Assembly: GCF_021602025.1 (NCBI RefSeq)
Contig: NZ_BQHW01000040.1
Location: 1-35,420 of the forward strand
Reading direction: 5' to 3'
Origin: Pseudomonas ceruminis
GTDB lineage: Bacteria; Pseudomonadota; Gammaproteobacteria; Pseudomonadales; Pseudomonadaceae
Length of the DNA stretch: 35,420 nucleotides
Part shown: one piece after another, positions 16,933-26,243 of the stretch
How the letters are laid out: the number at the start of each line of letters is the position of its first letter
Position numbering within the stretch: the first letter of the stretch is position 1
Position numbers and translations under genes: made by a program
Notes under the pieces: generated by a model
What the model saw: the letters and a program-made list of their open reading frames with translations, nothing else
Told to the model about the DNA's origin: nothing
The model's database searches: none

Positions 16933-19063
16933 CAGGATCTGCCTCCGGCTCACTATTTTCGGCGCTGTCTGTCAAAGAAGAGACCTGCTGCCAGTCATCA
17001 GCGATCTTCTGCCAGTCGACGGTTCTTTCCTCCAAGCCGCCGAAGATAAGGTCTTCTTTTAGGCCTTCTCCTGACCATACCGCCCAGAAATCCGGATCGT
17101 CCGATTTCGGTCGGTGATGCTCGGGCAGCGCATTCATCTGCACCAATACCGGCAGCTCAGATGCCCAGCCGAGCAGAATGGCGTGGCGGGAGGGGAGCGA
17201 GGGCAAATCGCGCAGCAGGCCACGCAGGTTGTCGGGCACAAGCTTGTGCACCAGTTCCTGGTCGCGGTCGTTGCTAATACGGTGCAGCAGGTAGCTGTTG
17301 CACTGGGAAAGCACGGTGGGCGACAACTCACTAGGGCGCTGAGAGGACAGCACCAGGCCCAGCCCGAACTTGCGCCCTTCGCGGGCGATCTTTTCAAATA
17401 CCTGGCAGCAGATGGCGGCCGAGCTTTGGTTTTCCGTGTCGTCTTTGTAGCGTTTGATGAAGGTGTGCGCCTCTTCCATCACCAGCACGGTGGGTAGGGT
17501 TTTGCCATGGTGCAGCTTGCGATAGCGCTGTAGGGCTTCCAGCGTCATGCGCGCGATCACTGCCGTGATGATATGCACGACTTCGGCAGGCACCAGCGAG
17601 AGGTCGATAACGGTGACGGAGCCATTGGAGGCCTGGCTGTCGCCGATATAGTTCCGTAACCACTCATCCAGCGTCATGTCCTTGGCATCACCTGAAACGA
17701 CCTTCATGCGATTGTCCGACAGGATGGTGCGGATGCGCATCTGCATGGTCTCGACGTACTCGGACACTCCGAGTAGCTCCGCCGTGGCTTCGAGGCTTCT
17801 CAACAGTTGATCGCCCGTGAATTGACGCGGCACATCGGCATCGATAGGCAGGATATCGGTGTCGCTACCCCCGAAGATGGCGTGCGCTGCCTGAAGCAGC
17901 GACAGAAGCTCGTCAATCTCGCCGCGCGTGAATTCATAAGTGGGGTATTGACCGCCACGAGCGTTGATTAAAACCGCGAGTTTGTCCCTAACGGCACCCA
18001 GTACCGTCTTTTCGTCGTCAGTAAAGGAGTCCTGATCGCCTAACCCCTCCTGCCATTTCTTGAGCTTCTCTAGGAAGTTCTTGGGATGAGGAAACTTCGC
18101 CCATGGGCTACCCGCATTGCGCTCCAACTGCAGAATGCTGACCAGAGTGCGCAGATAGCGGCGCATCTCATGGCTGGGTGTGACCGCTGCAGTGAACACT
18201 CCATCGCGAACGGATCTCAGCGCCTGTACCAAAGTTGGTCGTTGGGCCTTGGCACTGGCCTGGGTGAACGCACTCCACTCCGCGCTGTTCCAGAACCACA
18301 GGGGTACTTGCAGTTGTTCGACGCCTTCGCTGGGCTCAACGGCATAGACCCGTACCTTGCTCATGTCGCGGAAGGTATTGGCATACTCGCCGTTGGGGTC
18401 GAGCACGATAAAGCGGGCATTTGGATCCGCTCCGCAGCGGGCTTTTCGAGCTTCCTCCATCGACCAGCGGATCAGTCCAGCGACCGAGCAGGATTTGCCG
18501 CTGCCGGTGTTGCCCAGCACGGCCAGATGGCGACCAAAAAGCCGGTCGGGATCGACCATCACCTTGGCATTGGCAGCCAGGGGACTGGTGCCGATCAGCA
18601 CGCGGCGGTTGTCTCCCGACTCCACGATGGCGCGCAGCTGGTTTTGCGTGGGTAGCAGCACCGCATCGCCGACGGTAGGGTAGCTCTCGACTCCGCGCCG
18701 GAAGCGGTAGATTTCCTTGCCGTCTGCACCGCTGCCTTCATACACCAGGCAACCCAGCGGATTCAGGCTCATCTTGCGCAGGGGGTATGGCAAGTCCACC
18801 AGGCCAAAGTCCTGCATCCCCTTGCGCTTGGGGTATTGCGAGCGCTCGATGGTGATCCATTCGACCTGGGCGACCAGGTGACCATCGTCGCTGGGAATCA
18901 GCACATAACCGTTGATGCGCGGGAACGGGCGCGGCGTGCCGGTATTGAGCGCCACGCCGTCAGGGGCCTCGATGTCTATCAGGACCTTGATTTCGTCGGG
19001 GGAGACGAAGTCAATGGTGCCGATGCGCAGGGAGTCGGCATAAGCCAGCGGTGACAGGCTCAT
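16922..19063 (-). CDS. herA: HerA-like ATPase of a SIR2-HerA defence pair
   Basis: Hexameric DNA translocase of the HerA/FtsK superfamily, 713 residues. An N-terminal HAS-barrel region (about 1-130) is followed by Walker A GNTGSGKS at 184-191, a Walker B strand TVLVMEEAHTF around 535-545, and the sensor segment SSQRPSELSPTVLSQC. It starts inside the stop of the SIR2 gene (ATGA overlap) and ends inside the start of the 83-residue gene. HerA and SIR2 proteins from such pairs assemble into large complexes that deplete NAD and cut nucleic acid on phage infection (Nezha / SIR2-HerA work). It is unusual that this pair is located within a BREX pglX gene. Confidence 0.92.
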   Translation of the reverse strand: MSLSPLAYADSLRIGTIDFVSPDEIKVLIDIEAPDGVALNTGTPRPFPRINGYVLIPSDDGHLVAQVEWITIERSQYPKRKGMQDFGLVDLPYPLRKMSLNPLGCLVYEGSGADGKEIYRFRRGVESYPTVGDAVLLPTQNQLRAIVESGDNRRVLIGTSPLAANAKVMVDPDRLFGRHLAVLGNTGSGKSCSVAGLIRWSMEEARKARCGADPNARFIVLDPNGEYANTFRDMSKVRVYAVEPSEGVEQLQVPLWFWNSAEWSAFTQASAKAQRPTLVQALRSVRDGVFTAAVTPSHEMRRYLRTLVSILQLERNAGSPWAKFPHPKNFLEKLKKWQEGLGDQDSFTDDEKTVLGAVRDKLAVLINARGGQYPTYEFTRGEIDELLSLLQAAHAIFGGSDTDILPIDADVPRQFTGDQLLRSLEATAELLGVSEYVETMQMRIRTILSDNRMKVVSGDAKDMTLDEWLRNYIGDSQASNGSVTVIDLSLVPAEVVHIITAVIARMTLEALQRYRKLHHGKTLPTVLVMEEAHTFIKRYKDDTENQSSAAICCQVFEKIAREGRKFGLGLVLSSQRPSELSPTVLSQCNSYLLHRISNDRDQELVHKLVPDNLRGLLRDLPSLPSRHAILLGWASELPVLVQMNALPEHHRPKSDDPDFWAVWSGEGLKEDLIFGGLEERTVDWQKIADDWQQVSSLTDSAENSEPEADPDGL

Positions 19064-20439
19064 TCCAGATCGCTCCCATCGAAGGCGCCTGCTTCAGTGG
19101 CGGGACGCTTGGCTGGGGCTTGCTCGGTGCCCATGCGCTGCTTGAGCAGTTCGCTCATGCGGAAGGTTGTCTTGTCTATGGCGGCCTTGGGCAGGTAGTT
19201 CTCGGTCAGTGTGGGCAGATCGGCCAAGGCGGGGCCGATCAGCAAGCTGATCTGCGACGGTCTGCCCATCTCCCGGTAGGTCTGCATGATGCGGCCGAGC
19301 GGATCGTCATACGAGATCACGACCAGATGCGTTGAGGGGATAGTGAGCATGTCACGAATCACGCGATTGATATGCTCGTCGCCAAAGCTGTAGCCGTAGG
19401 TCACCAGCGTGCTGTTTGGGCGGCATACGGCCGCCGCGAGATCACGAAACAGCTCCACGTAGGGGTAGTCGGCGGTTTCCCTGTCCTTGGCGGCGTTGGG
19501 GTAGATCATCAGCTGATGGGCTGTGGCCCTGCCAAGGCTCGGCGCCTGCAAATAGGGTTCGACGCTTTCAGCCCCAAACGGCAGGCCGATGCGGCGGATG
19601 TCCTTGCCTGCCTGCACCCAGTCCACCGAACCATGCAGCTTGGTATAGCGCGCCACGCCCTCCAGGTAACGTGGCTCGCCACGTATGCCGGGCGGGTTGT
19701 AGTGCATGTCTAGGTCCAGCCGCGAAGAGCGGAAGATCGGCATCAGGTTGCCCAAGAATCGATCCAGCAGGTGCAGCCCGGCGAGTTCCGCCCCGGCCTC
19801 GATCAGCCGGTCGTAGTTGGTGGTAAAGATGTTCAGTCGGTCGCGCACCCCGGTGCGGCTGGCAAAGCTCATGAGGAAAGTGACCAGGGTATTGAACGCT
19901 TGCTCTCGCTTGCCTTCTTCCGCCGTGGCAATTCCCGCTTCGCTGCTCAGAATTGACTGCGCGAAGGCCTGCATGCCGGTTTGAAGTTCTTCGCGCAAGT
20001 CTTCGACCTCGGAGCCCTTCTGCAGAATCTCCAGGCCGCGTAGCAGTTCGTTGGCAACGCGCAGCTGATCTTCCAGATTGCCCTTCTTGCGTCCAGCCGC
20101 TTCCGCAGCTTTCTCTGCAGCTTGATCGATTTCGGACTGATGGTTGCTCAGCGTCAGGGAGCCCATGCCGGCGGCGCTTTTCTCGGCGGCCATGTAATGC
20201 ACCGCGTGGGTCAAGCCCGAGCCGGCCAGCAGCGAAAGGTGCTCCGACTGGAACAGTGACGTCAGCCAGGGTTCGATGCGGCTACGCAACTCCTTGTGGC
20301 CAAACTCTTCGGTGTTCAGCCAGGAGGATTCCATACCTGCCTGCAGCTTGAACTTGTCACCGTCAACGGTGAACTCAATAGGCCTATGATCATCTCTAGT
20401 TTTGAGCGTATTGAGCTGCTTGGTTTCTTTGCTAGGCAT
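19060..20439 (-). CDS. SIR2-domain NADase-like effector of a SIR2-HerA pair
   Basis: 459-residue protein with a SIR2-type Rossmann fold. Motifs: glycine loop LLAGSGLT at 70-77, FTTNYDRLIE at 205-214 with catalytic asparagine N208, KLHGSVDW at 267-274 with catalytic histidine H269, and TYGYSFGDEHINRVI near 348-361. All usual residues for NAD hydrolysis are present. A helical stretch at 100-160 is charged and may be a coiled coil. The start ATG is preceded by AGGGGGA. It begins 95 bases after the stop of pglX(N), so it may be expressed from the BREX transcript or from a promoter in that gap. The partner herA overlaps its end. Confidence 0.9.
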   Translation of the reverse strand: MPSKETKQLNTLKTRDDHRPIEFTVDGDKFKLQAGMESSWLNTEEFGHKELRSRIEPWLTSLFQSEHLSLLAGSGLTHAVHYMAAEKSAAGMGSLTLSNHQSEIDQAAEKAAEAAGRKKGNLEDQLRVANELLRGLEILQKGSEVEDLREELQTGMQAFAQSILSSEAGIATAEEGKREQAFNTLVTFLMSFASRTGVRDRLNIFTTNYDRLIEAGAELAGLHLLDRFLGNLMPIFRSSRLDLDMHYNPPGIRGEPRYLEGVARYTKLHGSVDWVQAGKDIRRIGLPFGAESVEPYLQAPSLGRATAHQLMIYPNAAKDRETADYPYVELFRDLAAAVCRPNSTLVTYGYSFGDEHINRVIRDMLTIPSTHLVVISYDDPLGRIMQTYREMGRPSQISLLIGPALADLPTLTENYLPKAAIDKTTFRMSELLKQRMGTEQAPAKRPATEAGAFDGSDLE

Positions 20440-20534
20440 CTTTGGTCCCCCTGACTAACTGAGTTTCATCCGCTGACGTATCTGATTGGGTATAGGCAAT
20501 GCGCCACGCGAGGCCGGGGGCCATAGCGTGGCCA

Positions 20535-22469
20535 TCAGTGAATGGCCTCAAGCAGCATCCTGCTCTTCTCCGCCTCCGACTTGCCATCCACCAGTCGGAT
20601 GTAGGCGCCGGCATAATTGAGGTAGGCAGCATTCTTGATGACGAAGGCGGTCGTCGAGACCACTTCGCCGCTGATGCTATCGAAGGCCCGCGCGCCCAGG
20701 TGGGCCATGGTGATGATGGTGGTGTGCTTCAGCAGCCACTCGCGCAGTTGTTCGTAGCTGGATAGGAACATCCACGATTGCATGTTGATCTGGGCGTTGA
20801 AGCCCTGTGGCTTGAGCAAGGCGAAGGCGCGCTCCATGAAGATCGCAAAGAGGTCCGACTTGCTATTGGGATAGGCCTTCTTGGCGAAGTCCTTGAGGTC
20901 GGTATTCATGCCCTTGCTGCCCATATAGGGCGGGTTGGCGACCACCGCATCGTAGCGCTGGGCGAGTATCCAGGCCTGCTGTACGTAGGGCAGCAGCGCT
21001 TCGGCGGCCGGCTTTTGCATGGAGTCGCCGGCACTGGTCAGTTCGCGCAGTTGTGCCAGCAGCTCGGCGAGGGGGGCTGCGTCCTCTGCGGGGACCTCGA
21101 TCAGCGAGCCGAAAGTCTTGGCCTGGGTAAAGCGCTGCAGCGTGCTCCTGAGCAACTGGTAGCGGTTGTCGGCCTGGGCGGCGGCAAGGTTGCTCTGTTC
21201 GCTTTCGAACAGGCCCTGTGACTGACCGCGCTGCCAGTCGCTGGTCAGGTTCAGCGCCTGCCAGAGGCTGACGAGATCGAGGTGGCGGCTTTCCTGCAGG
21301 GCCAGCACGTTGAGCTTGAGCTCGCGGCTGAATATCCGCCGGTCGTCCTCGCGGGCGAGCATCATCAGGGCGAAGCCGGCGAGCTGGCCGGCACGGTCGT
21401 CGATGTCGAGGCCGAACAGGTTGTTTTCCAGAATCAGCTGCGGGATGTCGCGGCTGCGGAAGCCGCGCTCGGTGTAGATCTCCTTGAGCAGCTTGTAGGC
21501 CTCGACCAGGATATGGCCGGAGCCGCAGGCGGGGTCGAGTACCTTGATGGTTTGCGGGTCGATGCTCTCCGGCGTGCTGGCGGCCAGTTGTGCCTGTACC
21601 TCGGGCGGCTGTTCGCCGGGGGCGACGTAGTAGGGCATCCTCTCTTTGCTGTTCAGCGGCGAGTCCGGGTAGGTCTGCAGCCACTGACGGCCAAGACTGT
21701 TCTGCACCAGGTACTGGACAATCCAGTTGGGGGTGAACAGCTGGGTGGCAGCGGGGATGTCTTCGCTTTTGACCACCTTGCCGATGACCTGGTCTTTCTT
21801 CTCGCTGATGTAGAACTGATAAAGCCAACCGATGATCTCGACGTTGTGCCAATCCTCTTCGGGAATGGCGGCGACCAGCTCGCGGATCAGTGAGTCGGTT
21901 TTGGTCAGGTTGTCGGGCAGCAGCAGCTCCAGGGCATCGTCCACCGCCTCGAACAGGAAGGGCATGGCCTGGTGCAGGGCGTGGCACTGTGCGAGGAGCA
22001 GTTCGCGGTAGAGCTCTTCATCCTTGTTGCCGTCGAGCTTGAGCTCGGTGATACGGGCGTTGTCGAGTCCTTCGAGTTCGATGTCCAGGCAGTCTTCGAG
22101 GATCTGCGGCATGCCGGCACTGCCATCGGCGGAGCTGAGCACGCGGCGGCCGTGGTCGAGGTAGCCTTTGACTTCCATGAAGCGCAGCGCGCAGAGGCGG
22201 TTGAACCAGCTGTAGGCTGCCTGCTCCATGGCCTGAGCAAAACCCATTTGCTCGACTTTTTTCACCAAGGCCGCACGCGGGCGGATGATGCTGGCCGGGA
22301 AAGGCCGGTCGCCAATCAAGGCCAGATCGCCCTTCTGCTCCACTGGCACGATACCCATGCTGGGGATACTAGACTCGCGGATGCCAAACAGCGCAGCGCG
22401 CTTGGTCATCGCGGCGATAAAGGCGGTGCGTGCCTTGGGGGCGTAGCGTTTGACGTTGCTGGTGTTCAT
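20535..22469 (-). CDS. pglX: PglX methyltransferase, N-terminal half as a separate gene
   Basis: 644-residue protein containing the adenine-N6 methyltransferase core of BREX PglX: SAM motif DPACGSGH at 312-319 and catalytic NPPY at 512-515, plus the helical N-terminal domain. It stops after YAGAYIRLVDGKSEAEKSRM and LLEAIH, precisely where intact PglX proteins run on into the (F/Y)xRASAADFxKIPG segment, which starts the second gene at 16684. So the protein has not lost sequence; it has been cut at a domain boundary by the SIR2-HerA insertion. ATG 22469 is well placed. BREX PglX methylates one strand of an asymmetric 6-7 base site to mark self DNA. It is 84 bases downstream of brxC with a strong hairpin in the gap. 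Confidence 0.92.
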   Translation of the reverse strand: MNTSNVKRYAPKARTAFIAAMTKRAALFGIRESSIPSMGIVPVEQKGDLALIGDRPFPASIIRPRAALVKKVEQMGFAQAMEQAAYSWFNRLCALRFMEVKGYLDHGRRVLSSADGSAGMPQILEDCLDIELEGLDNARITELKLDGNKDEELYRELLLAQCHALHQAMPFLFEAVDDALELLLPDNLTKTDSLIRELVAAIPEEDWHNVEIIGWLYQFYISEKKDQVIGKVVKSEDIPAATQLFTPNWIVQYLVQNSLGRQWLQTYPDSPLNSKERMPYYVAPGEQPPEVQAQLAASTPESIDPQTIKVLDPACGSGHILVEAYKLLKEIYTERGFRSRDIPQLILENNLFGLDIDDRAGQLAGFALMMLAREDDRRIFSRELKLNVLALQESRHLDLVSLWQALNLTSDWQRGQSQGLFESEQSNLAAAQADNRYQLLRSTLQRFTQAKTFGSLIEVPAEDAAPLAELLAQLRELTSAGDSMQKPAAEALLPYVQQAWILAQRYDAVVANPPYMGSKGMNTDLKDFAKKAYPNSKSDLFAIFMERAFALLKPQGFNAQINMQSWMFLSSYEQLREWLLKHTTIITMAHLGARAFDSISGEVVSTTAFVIKNAAYLNYAGAYIRLVDGKSEAEKSRMLLEAIH

Positions 22470-22514
22470 GCTGGCTTTCCCTAATTCTTCTTGAGCTTGT
22501 CTTGGCGCAGAGCT

Positions 22515-22547
22515 GCAGCCTGGAGGTGGCCTCCCCCTCCAGGCTGC
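22515..22547. promoter_or_regulatory. Strong hairpin between brxC and pglX
   Basis: A perfect 12-bp inverted repeat (GCAGCCTGGAGG / CCTCCAGGCTGC) with a nine-base loop occupies the 84-base gap between the brxC stop and pglX start. There is no T-run after it on the minus strand, so it is not a plain intrinsic terminator. It may be an attenuator, an mRNA processing or stability element, or a protein-binding site that sets brxC versus pglX levels. Confidence 0.5.
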
Positions 22548-22553
22548 GCCGAG

Positions 22554-25500
22554 TCAGCGGATACGAATTCGCTTGTCTTGCTTGATGGCGCTTTCCAGCT
22601 CGGCCTTGAGGGCGTCAATAAAGCGGTCGATATCGCTCTGGCTTTCCAGATACAGGCCATTGCTGAGCTTGTTGAATACGCTGGTGGCGGCGACCTCGAC
22701 CACCGGTTTGGGCGGTGCTACCGGTTTAGGTGTGGGCGTCAGGGAAGGCGCTCTGTCTTCCTTGACGCCGCCGGCCGCGTTGGCGACCTGTGCGGCCTTG
22801 GCCTGCTCCTGTTGGAGTTTTTGCTGGCGTTCAGCTTCGGTCTGGATGGCGCGTTCCAGTTCGAACACTCCGTCGTGCAGGCGTTCGTCGGCAGTCTGGG
22901 TTTGCAGCAGGTAGATATTGGCGATGCTGGTTTCGGTCTCCAGATCCGCCTTGACCAACTGCAGCGGGCGCAGCAGACGGTTGCTCAAATCCGCAGTTTC
23001 GATACCGCTCTTGGCGATTTCAGCCTGCAGCTGGGCAATCTTCTCGTCGACACGGGCCAGGGCATGCTCGCGCTTCTCGGTGAGGATCGCAGCATTGATC
23101 GCCTCCACCGCTTCCACCAGGCCGGCCACCTTGTGCAGCTGGTTGTAGGGTGCGGCGTTCTGCTCGATGGCTTGCAGCTCAAGGAGGGCCGTGCGGGCCT
23201 TGTCGTCCTTTTCCAAGGCGGGCTTGTTCTTATCGAAGCGACGCAGGGCTTGCTGTAGCTGCTGCCAGGTATGCAGCTGATTGGTGAAGAACTCATGGAG
23301 GTCGCGGTAGTCCTCCTCCAGATCCAGGAAGTCGTCCTTGTTGTCGACCACGGACTTGAAGAAGTCGACGCTGTCGGTGTTGCTCAAGAGGCGCTGCAAA
23401 CTGAGCAGAGCCTTCTCGATCACCTCTTTGCCGGGAAAGCGACCAACATCGGTCTTGCTCTTGTAGCTCTTGAGGTTGCCCAGCCAGGTCTCGAAATGGC
23501 CACGGTAATACTCGAACAACTCCTTCTCGCCGGCAGGGCCGAGGGCGTTAAACAAGTCCTGACTGAGATTGCGCACCTGCTTGAGCAGCACTTCATCGGT
23601 CTGGCGCTTTTTCTGCACCGAGATTTCCCGGCGCTTGCGGCTGTTGCTCAGGTAGTCGAAGGCATCCGGCAGCGGCAGGCTGGGGCCGGCAGCATGAAAG
23701 GAGATACGACTGGTCGCGGCCAAGCGACCGAGGATCAGCAGGATCTCGCCATCCGGCCAGCCATAGGGCCGCTTGCTGAAACGCTCGATGATGTCCGCCA
23801 CCAGCAAGCGGTCATTGCCGGAGGCGCGCAGGGTGATGAACTGCTCGACTTCCTTGATCGCCTGCGGATTACCTTCCTCGCCGTCGAGGGTCAGGCCCAG
23901 TTGACCAATGTCGTCGGTGTTCAGAATGGCATGGAGCTCGCGCTCGGGCTCCTGCTGCAGCACCTTCAGGTAACCCAGCTTGGTGTAGGTGTTCTCCAGC
24001 AGGTATTGGCTGGCCTCGTCGAACTTGCTCAGGATGTTGTTGCCGGACAGTTTGAGGTGCTGGCCCAGTGCGTAGACTTCGGCACGCTCGATCAGCTCTT
24101 CGAGCATCAGGCGCAGGCGCTTCTTGCGCTCCTGGTTCTCCCGGCCACGGTCGGCGAGGATTTTACTCAGCTCGGGCTGGCTGCCATCGTCATTGAGACG
24201 GATGAACTTGTTGGTCTTCAGCCAGGTGCGCAGTTCGGTAAAGAACTCCTTGTTGTCCGGCAGCTTGAACAGAGCCATGCCAGTGGGCGCGTCGTTGCTC
24301 TTGTTGATGCAGCCAGCTTCACCGTGAAGGGCGTAATCTAGATCCAGCGGCGAGATCACCTCGACGCGCAGGTCATGCTCATAACGGCCTTCCAAGCTGT
24401 GGCCATCGAGATAGCGGCCAATGCTGTAGTCGGTCTTGTTGACGCTATAGCGGAACTTGTTCTTGTCCTTGAGCAGGTCCTTGTAGATCAGGTCGGCGAG
24501 AGCCTTGTTCTCATCGGACGAGGCAATCTCGGTGGCCTTGATCTTGCGGGTGATATCGCGCTCCTCGTTGGTGAGGAAGACAAACTCTTCGCCGTTGCGG
24601 GTGATCAGGCTCTCTTTCTCCAGGCGCTGCAGGGTTTCTTCGATGCGGCGACGCAGGGCGAGCTTGTCTTCGTCGACCTGCTCGATGGACAGGGTGACAA
24701 GGTTGTCCAGCGTGCCCTTGATCAGATCGACATAGCGAATCATGAACAGGGTGCGCAGGATCTGTACATCGAAGGTATCGAGCACGGCGTTTTCGCCGGC
24801 CTGGTCGATGGTGCGCTTGACGGCTGTGTCGAGGAAGCCTTCCACCGCACGGTAGAAGCTGTGCAGGGGTACCAAGGCGCCAATGTCTTTGTTGGCAATC
24901 GACTGGGCGGCCATCTGGAAGGCATCGAGCATGGAGCGCTCACCGTAGGCCAGATGCGCGCCAGTGGCGCCGACCTTGCGGATTTCTTCGAAGACCTTCT
25001 GCACCAGTTGGAAGTGGTACGGCGCAAAGGGATAGTTGGCGATGAAGCTCTCCGGGCCGTCGTAATTACGCAGCGTCGGACCGGAGCGGTCGAATGTGAT
25101 CTGGTTGCGCAGAATGTCGCCCTTCTGCCCCCATACAGCGCGCAGCTCGGTTTCGGCCTCCGCTGTTTTGCGCAGCAGGCGCTTCTGGATCACTTCGTCG
25201 GTGTTGGAGCTGGACAGCGACAGGCGTGTTTTGAAGCGTCCGGCAATCTTGGAGAAATCGTTGGCCTTGGAGGCCGAGAGCTCACCGAGCACCGCATCCA
25301 TGTCGGCCTGGGAGGTGACAATGATCCAGGCGCGGCCCTTGCAGATGGTGCCGAGGTTTTCGGTGATAGTCTGCAGCGTCAGCATCAGGCGGGTATCGCT
25401 GCCGATGAACTGGCCGACTTCGTCCACCAGGAACAGGACACGGTGCTTGGCCGGCTTGGCATCGAGGTACTCGCGCACCCAGTGGCAGAAGTTCTCGACT

Positions 25501-26225
25501 GAGACACTGAAAGTCTGCTCGGACTCCTCGAACCACTTGTGCGCTGCCTCGGCAGACAGAGCCAATACCTGTGCCAGGGCTTGCTCAATATCGTCCTGAT
25601 AGAACTGATAGCCGTCGCGCTCCTCGGCCCAGACCAGACCGGTAGATTCGTTGAAGGCCTCAACAAAGCGTTCATAGACGCCACGCTGGGTCAGGTGGCG
25701 CTCCATGTGAGCGATGTGTGGATGGTCGCCGCTGAATCCCTGGTGTTCGTTGAACACGCGCAGGAAGACATTGAGGATCGGGTTGCCGGCGTCGTTGGAG
25801 CTCGCCTTGCTATCGATGTTGAACAAGATGACATCAGCGCTATTGGCGACGGCCTTGTCGATATCTGCGCGAATCATCGCATCGCGCACCTTGCTGGCAT
25901 CGAAGAAGGAAACGGCGTTACGGGTATTACCCTGGGGGTCCCGAGCCTGGATGTTGGCCAGCAGGTAGGACAGGGTTTTCAGGAAGTGCGACTTACCCGA
26001 CCCGAAGAAGCCGCTGATCCAGACGCCTACGCGGTTGGCAATGGAGGGGTCGCTCAGGTCGGTGCCATAGGACTCAAAGAAGCTGCGGAAGTGTTTTTCC
26101 AGCTCGTTGGTAACCACATACTCGTCGAGCTCTTGGAACACGGTGGCGTCGTCAGACTGGTCCGCTTTGACCACGCCATTGATAGGGCGGTCGAGTTCCT
26201 TGAAGAAGATGTCTTTAATGCTCAC
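22554..26225 (-). CDS. brxC: BREX P-loop ATPase BrxC
   Basis: Large AAA-type ATPase of 1223 residues, normal for BREX type 1. Walker A is GFFGSGKSH at residues 72-80 and Walker B is RVLFLVDEVGQF near residue 260. The C-terminal third is helical with long charged coiled coils (around 950-1150), ending in a proline-rich linker and a small conserved tail. The start is GTG 26225 with AAGGA upstream; the gap to brxB is 18 bases. BrxC is an essential core component, thought to couple nucleotide hydrolysis to assembly of the BREX complex on DNA. Several long frames on the opposite strand are only shadows of this GC-rich gene. Confidence 0.95.
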   Translation of the reverse strand: MSIKDIFFKELDRPINGVVKADQSDDATVFQELDEYVVTNELEKHFRSFFESYGTDLSDPSIANRVGVWISGFFGSGKSHFLKTLSYLLANIQARDPQGNTRNAVSFFDASKVRDAMIRADIDKAVANSADVILFNIDSKASSNDAGNPILNVFLRVFNEHQGFSGDHPHIAHMERHLTQRGVYERFVEAFNESTGLVWAEERDGYQFYQDDIEQALAQVLALSAEAAHKWFEESEQTFSVSVENFCHWVREYLDAKPAKHRVLFLVDEVGQFIGSDTRLMLTLQTITENLGTICKGRAWIIVTSQADMDAVLGELSASKANDFSKIAGRFKTRLSLSSSNTDEVIQKRLLRKTAEAETELRAVWGQKGDILRNQITFDRSGPTLRNYDGPESFIANYPFAPYHFQLVQKVFEEIRKVGATGAHLAYGERSMLDAFQMAAQSIANKDIGALVPLHSFYRAVEGFLDTAVKRTIDQAGENAVLDTFDVQILRTLFMIRYVDLIKGTLDNLVTLSIEQVDEDKLALRRRIEETLQRLEKESLITRNGEEFVFLTNEERDITRKIKATEIASSDENKALADLIYKDLLKDKNKFRYSVNKTDYSIGRYLDGHSLEGRYEHDLRVEVISPLDLDYALHGEAGCINKSNDAPTGMALFKLPDNKEFFTELRTWLKTNKFIRLNDDGSQPELSKILADRGRENQERKKRLRLMLEELIERAEVYALGQHLKLSGNNILSKFDEASQYLLENTYTKLGYLKVLQQEPERELHAILNTDDIGQLGLTLDGEEGNPQAIKEVEQFITLRASGNDRLLVADIIERFSKRPYGWPDGEILLILGRLAATSRISFHAAGPSLPLPDAFDYLSNSRKRREISVQKKRQTDEVLLKQVRNLSQDLFNALGPAGEKELFEYYRGHFETWLGNLKSYKSKTDVGRFPGKEVIEKALLSLQRLLSNTDSVDFFKSVVDNKDDFLDLEEDYRDLHEFFTNQLHTWQQLQQALRRFDKNKPALEKDDKARTALLELQAIEQNAAPYNQLHKVAGLVEAVEAINAAILTEKREHALARVDEKIAQLQAEIAKSGIETADLSNRLLRPLQLVKADLETETSIANIYLLQTQTADERLHDGVFELERAIQTEAERQQKLQQEQAKAAQVANAAGGVKEDRAPSLTPTPKPVAPPKPVVEVAATSVFNKLSNGLYLESQSDIDRFIDALKAELESAIKQDKRIRIR

Positions 26226-26243
26226 GGCAATCGTCCTTATTGA

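Noticed and set aside
20863-21987. 374-codon minus-strand frame inside pglX(N)
   Set aside because: Arginine/proline-rich out-of-frame reading of the same strand; the PglX frame carries the methyltransferase motifs.
23271-25502. Two long plus-strand open frames (356 and 375 codons) opposite brxC
   Set aside because: They lie fully antisense to a well-supported BrxC, have no ribosome site or family features, and are typical shadows in GC-rich coding DNA.
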